Made by a program: the position numbers and the translations under genes. Positions 61,356 through 64,000 of a DNA stretch of 64,000 bases are shown piece after piece (position 1 is the first letter of the stretch; every line of letters starts with the position of its first letter). This DNA comes from Acidobacteriota bacterium (GTDB taxonomy: Bacteria; Acidobacteriota; Vicinamibacteria; Marinacidobacterales; Marinacidobacteraceae): NCBI GenBank assembly GCA_022826825.1, contig JAJDUD010000062.1:1-64000 (forward strand). The letters are read 5' to 3'. Under the pieces are notes generated by a model. That model did not search any database and was not told the origin of the DNA. It saw only the letters and a program-made list of their open reading frames with translations.

Positions 61356-62756
61356 TCACCAACCGGTTTCCTCGTCCGGGTCGGGGTAGTCGGCGTCCCG
61401 GCCCACCGCCTCGTCCTCCAGGGTCTGGAACTTCGTGTACCGATCGAGCCAGGCCAGCCTGATGTCTCCGACCGGACCGTTGCGGTTCTTGGCAATCATC
61501 ACCCGGCGGACGGGAAGCGACGGCGCTTCGACCCCTCCGGTTCCATCCTGTTTCTTCTTCCACTCCCGGTGAATGAAGATCACGATGTCCGCGTCCTGCT
61601 CGAGCGCGCCGGATTCGCGCAGATCGGACAGACGCGGCGCCGTCGACGCCCCGGTCCGCTGTTCCGGCGCACGGCTGAGCTGGGACAACGCCAGGACCGG
61701 CACATCGAGCTCCTTGGCCAGCAGCTTGAAGGACCGGCTGATCTCGGCAATCTCCAGATTGCGGTTTTCGAAGCGCCGGGATCCGGGCTCCGACGCCCGC
61801 ATCAATTGCAGGTAGTCGATCACGATCAGGTCGAGTCCGTGTTCCCGGCTCAGTTGGCGCGCCTTGGATCGCAGTTCGACCGGGGTGACGTTCGAATCGT
61901 CCACGTAGATCGGCATGCCCGCGACCACCGGAAGCGTGTTCTGGATGAGCCGGCGATCCCGCTCGCTGAGCAATCCGGGACGCGAGAGCTGCCGCGCATC
62001 GACCTCTGCCTGGGAAAAGAGCAAGCGGGTGGCGATCTGCCGGCGGGGCATCTCCAGGCTGAAAATCAGCACGCGCTTGCCCGTGCGCCCGGCGGCAAGG
62101 GCAATGTTGAGCGCCAGACTGGTCTTGCCTTCCCCGGGCCGGGCCCCGACCAGGATCAGATCCGCCTTGCGGAGGCCCCCCATCAGGTTGTCGAGGTCCT
62201 GGAATCCGGTGCGAATCCCCGAAAAACCCTCCCGCTGGCGGGTGGACTCCTCGGCGAGACGGCCCAGGTCCTCGGTGAGGCGCACCGGACCGGAGGCGAA
62301 CGTCCCCTCCGCAATGGCGTACAGGTCCTCCTGGGCCGCGGAGAGGATTTCCCGCGGGGAGTCTTGCATCGCGTCACTCGCGATGCGGCTCCCGAAACGG
62401 TGGAGTTCACGACTGAGCGCCCGTTCGCGAACGAGCTTCGCGTAGTCCGCGGCGTTCGAAGAACGCGCCACCCCATCCGACAGCTCACTCAGATAGCCGG
62501 CGCCGCCGGCGGCGTCCAGCTTTCCGGTCCGCTCGAGTTCCGCGCGAACGGTCAGCAGATCGATCTTGCGTAGTTCGGGAGCGTCGTCGAGTTCACAGAA
62601 GGCGTCGAAGATCCGCTGATGCCGTACATCGAGGAAATCCCGGGTCTTCAGAACCTCCCGGACCGAATCGAGCTGACTCCGATCCACGAGGACCGCGGCG
62701 AGGACGGCTCGTTCGGCTGCCAGGTCGTGCGGGAGGCGGACGGCTTCGTCCGGCAC
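61356..62756 (-). CDS. dnaB: Replicative DNA helicase DnaB
   Basis: A 466-residue hexameric helicase. The N-terminal primase-binding domain (LPHDLAAERAVLAAVLVD) is followed by a RecA-like domain with Walker A ARPGEGKTSLALN, Walker B LIVIDYLQLM and the Arg-finger region. It opens with GTG at 62756. It lies between rplI and radA, a frequent rpsF-rpsR-rplI-dnaB arrangement. No intein is seen. Confidence 0.97.
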   Translation of the reverse strand: MPDEAVRLPHDLAAERAVLAAVLVDRSQLDSVREVLKTRDFLDVRHQRIFDAFCELDDAPELRKIDLLTVRAELERTGKLDAAGGAGYLSELSDGVARSSNAADYAKLVRERALSRELHRFGSRIASDAMQDSPREILSAAQEDLYAIAEGTFASGPVRLTEDLGRLAEESTRQREGFSGIRTGFQDLDNLMGGLRKADLILVGARPGEGKTSLALNIALAAGRTGKRVLIFSLEMPRRQIATRLLFSQAEVDARQLSRPGLLSERDRRLIQNTLPVVAGMPIYVDDSNVTPVELRSKARQLSREHGLDLIVIDYLQLMRASEPGSRRFENRNLEIAEISRSFKLLAKELDVPVLALSQLSRAPEQRTGASTAPRLSDLRESGALEQDADIVIFIHREWKKKQDGTGGVEAPSLPVRRVMIAKNRNGPVGDIRLAWLDRYTKFQTLEDEAVGRDADYPDPDEETGW

Positions 62757-62789
62757 GGACAGACGCCTCGCTATGGCTCTTGGCTTGAG

Positions 62790-62860
62790 GGAACGGAGCG
62801 GCTCAGCCGGGATCCGTCGGGAGAACCGGGCCGCGTGACGTCTTCCACGGGCTGCTCCGG
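62790..62860. repeat. Partial copy (element F) of the palindromic family, between rplI and dnaB
   Basis: GAACGGAGCGGCTCAGCCGGGATCC and then CCGCGTGACGTCTTCCACGGGCTG resemble the right half of elements A and B (CAGCCGGGAT, then CCGCGTGAGT...CACAGGCC). The left half, with the GGCGCCCGG arm, is absent, so this looks like a decayed or truncated copy. Confidence 0.4.
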
Positions 62861-62866
62861 GCGGGG

Positions 62867-63445
62867 TCAGTCCTCCGAGTCGTCCGTTTCCTCGGAGGAG
62901 GCTCGGGGGACAGCCTCATCGTCATCGGTCTCGGCGACCCGCTTGGCCGACACCTCCGTCGGGATGTCCGGCAGCGGCTCCACTCCGAGAGACCCGGCTG
63001 CGACCGGGGAAACCTCGATCGGGAGATCGACCTCGATATCGCTGTGCAGCCGAACCACGGCCGATGCCTGGCCGGCTACCTTGATCGGACCACCGAGAAT
63101 GATGCGGTTACGGGCAATTTCGAATCCGCCCTCGGCGAGCTGCCTGGCAATGTCCTGGACCGACACCGAACCGTAGAGCTCGTTGGAATCGGTCTTGACC
63201 CGGCGCTCGAAACGGAGCGTCTGGCCCTCGAGGGAACGGGCGAGAGCCTCCGCCGCCTCCCGTTCCTTGATCCTCTCTACCGCCCAGACTTTTCTCGCTT
63301 CGGCTACCTCCCGGCGGTTCTCGTCCGTGATCGGAACCGCAATCCGACGGGGGAGCAGGTAGTTGCGGGCGTAACCCGGACGGACGTTGACTTCGTCGCC
63401 CGGTTCACCCAAGGCATCCACGGGCTGTTTCAGCAGCAGGCGCAT
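62867..63445 (-). CDS. rplI: Large ribosomal subunit protein bL9 with acidic tail
   Basis: A 192-residue bL9: MRLLLKQPVDALGEPGDEVNVRPGYARNYLLPRRIA opens the N-domain, a long helix links to the C-domain (about 75-150), and a Glu/Asp/Ser-rich tail (DDDEAVPRASSEETDDSED) makes it longer than the usual 150 residues. It follows rpsR by 20 nt. Confidence 0.96.
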   Translation of the reverse strand: MRLLLKQPVDALGEPGDEVNVRPGYARNYLLPRRIAVPITDENRREVAEARKVWAVERIKEREAAEALARSLEGQTLRFERRVKTDSNELYGSVSVQDIARQLAEGGFEIARNRIILGGPIKVAGQASAVVRLHSDIEVDLPIEVSPVAAGSLGVEPLPDIPTEVSAKRVAETDDDEAVPRASSEETDDSED

Positions 63446-63465
63446 GGCTCTTTCCCCCGCCAGTC

Positions 63466-63711
63466 CTATTCGTAGGGCAGGAGCGCCATCTGCCGGGCGC
63501 GCTTGATGGCGATCCGGATCTGACGCTGGGCTCGGGCACTGGCGCGCGATACCCGCCGCGGGGCGATCTTGGCGCGGTCACCGAGGAACTCGCGCAAGAA
63601 ATCCACGTCCTTCCAGTCCACCCGGTCCACGCCATTCAGCAGCGGATTGACTCGCACCCGCCGGGTGCTCTGCCGGCGGCGGCGGCGAGGGGTCGCGGCC
63701 CTGTCGCTCAT
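63466..63711 (-). CDS. rpsR: Small ribosomal subunit protein bS18
   Basis: An 81-residue bS18 with a basic Arg-rich start, [35 protein letters not shown] and the end [13 protein letters not shown]. It pairs with bS6 on the platform. The ATG overlaps the rpsF stop by 4 nt. Confidence 0.97.
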   Translation of the reverse strand: MSDRAATPRRRRRQSTRRVRVNPLLNGVDRVDWKDVDFLREFLGDRAKIAPRRVSRASARAQRQIRIAIKRARQMALLPYE

Positions 63712-64000
63712 GATGTTTCCTCCTCATTCTGAGTGGACGCGTCCGCTGGCGCCGTCTCTCCGGCTCGGTCGGCCTCCCCGGCACCGGCTTCCTCCTTGGC
63801 GCCAGCCGCCTCGGGCGCTTCTTCGGCCGCCTTGGCGGCAGTCCCGCCGGCCCCTTCGGGCGCTTCTCCGGCCGTTTTGGCGGCCGTCCCGCCAGCCTCT
63901 CCGGCCGCTTCTTCCGCCGCCCTGGCGGCTGCCTCGGCAGCCTCGGCAGCGGCGGCCGCCGCGCGGGCGGCTCGTTCCTCCCGCCGGCGGAGGTCCGCGG
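63708..64000 (-). CDS. rpsF: Small ribosomal subunit protein bS6, partial, with long Ala/Glu-rich tail
   Basis: Only the last 96 codons and the stop are in the window. Reading upstream from TGA at 63708, the chain runs [11 protein letters not shown], matching the usual bS6 end, and then about 85 residues of Ala, Glu, Gly and Pro ending STQNEEETS. Family members normally stop near the RRRE segment, so this is a large low-complexity extension. The identification rests on that segment and on overlap with rpsR. Confidence 0.8.
   Translation of the reverse strand, partial: ADLRRREERAARAAAAAAEAAEAAARAAEEAAGEAGGTAAKTAGEAPEGAGGTAAKAAEEAPEAAGAKEEAGAGEADRAGETAPADASTQNEEETS

Overview
The window is 64 kb of high-GC bacterial chromosome with no rRNA, phage, plasmid or CRISPR locus. 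The left third (1-23.7 kb) holds mixed-strand accessory and housekeeping genes. The right two thirds (23.7-64 kb) is a continuous minus-strand block of translation and transcription genes. Gene content (two EF-G proteins, an IspDF fusion, a DUF4097 protein, an LmbE-type secreted deacetylase, a SurA/DsbA-type lipoprotein, many GTG starts) would fit a Gemmatimonadota-like or Acidobacteriota-like organism. That placement is inference with low to moderate confidence; no rRNA gene is present to settle it.

Left region: an SDR oxidoreductase; a DUF433 antitoxin-like gene followed by what looks like the stump of its toxin; a VapBC-type pair with a palindrome over the antitoxin start; a PPOX-class flavin/F420 protein; a thioredoxin-fold lipoprotein; dtd, a ClC transporter, an SSS symporter and a 44-residue membrane protein in one tight operon; a large secreted PIG-L/LmbE deacetylase; a 750-bp patch of REP-like hairpins; an SLC13 transporter; TenA; an aldehyde dehydrogenase; a P1 (DmpA) peptidase; a DUF4097 protein; a DinB protein; an asparaginase; a three-gene PilM/PilN/PilO-PilP-like set; and a divergent EF-G paralogue.

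Right region, read in the direction of transcription (from 64 kb down to 23.7 kb): rpsF-rpsR-rplI-dnaB-radA-ispDF-rlmB; then, from a strong promoter lying in the 3' end of rlmB, tRNA-Thr(TGT)-tRNA-Tyr-tRNA-Gly-tRNA-Thr(GGT)-tuf-rpmG-tRNA-Trp-secE-nusG-rplK-rplA-rplJ-rplL-rpoB-rpoC; then, from a second strong promoter, rpsL-rpsG-fusA-rpsJ and the S10, spc and alpha clusters down to rplQ. Most junctions overlap by 4 nt or are separated by a few tens of bases.

The most unusual feature is a set of roughly 170-230 bp palindromic elements inserted between genes of these essential operons (rpsD/rpsK, rpmD/rpsE, rpsZ/rplE, rpoC/rpoB, rplK/nusG, with a partial copy at dnaB/rplI). Four copies share a core. 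Their outer stems differ in sequence between copies but remain complementary within each copy, which is a covariation signature of a structured RNA or of an element that forms hairpins. I do not recognise this family.
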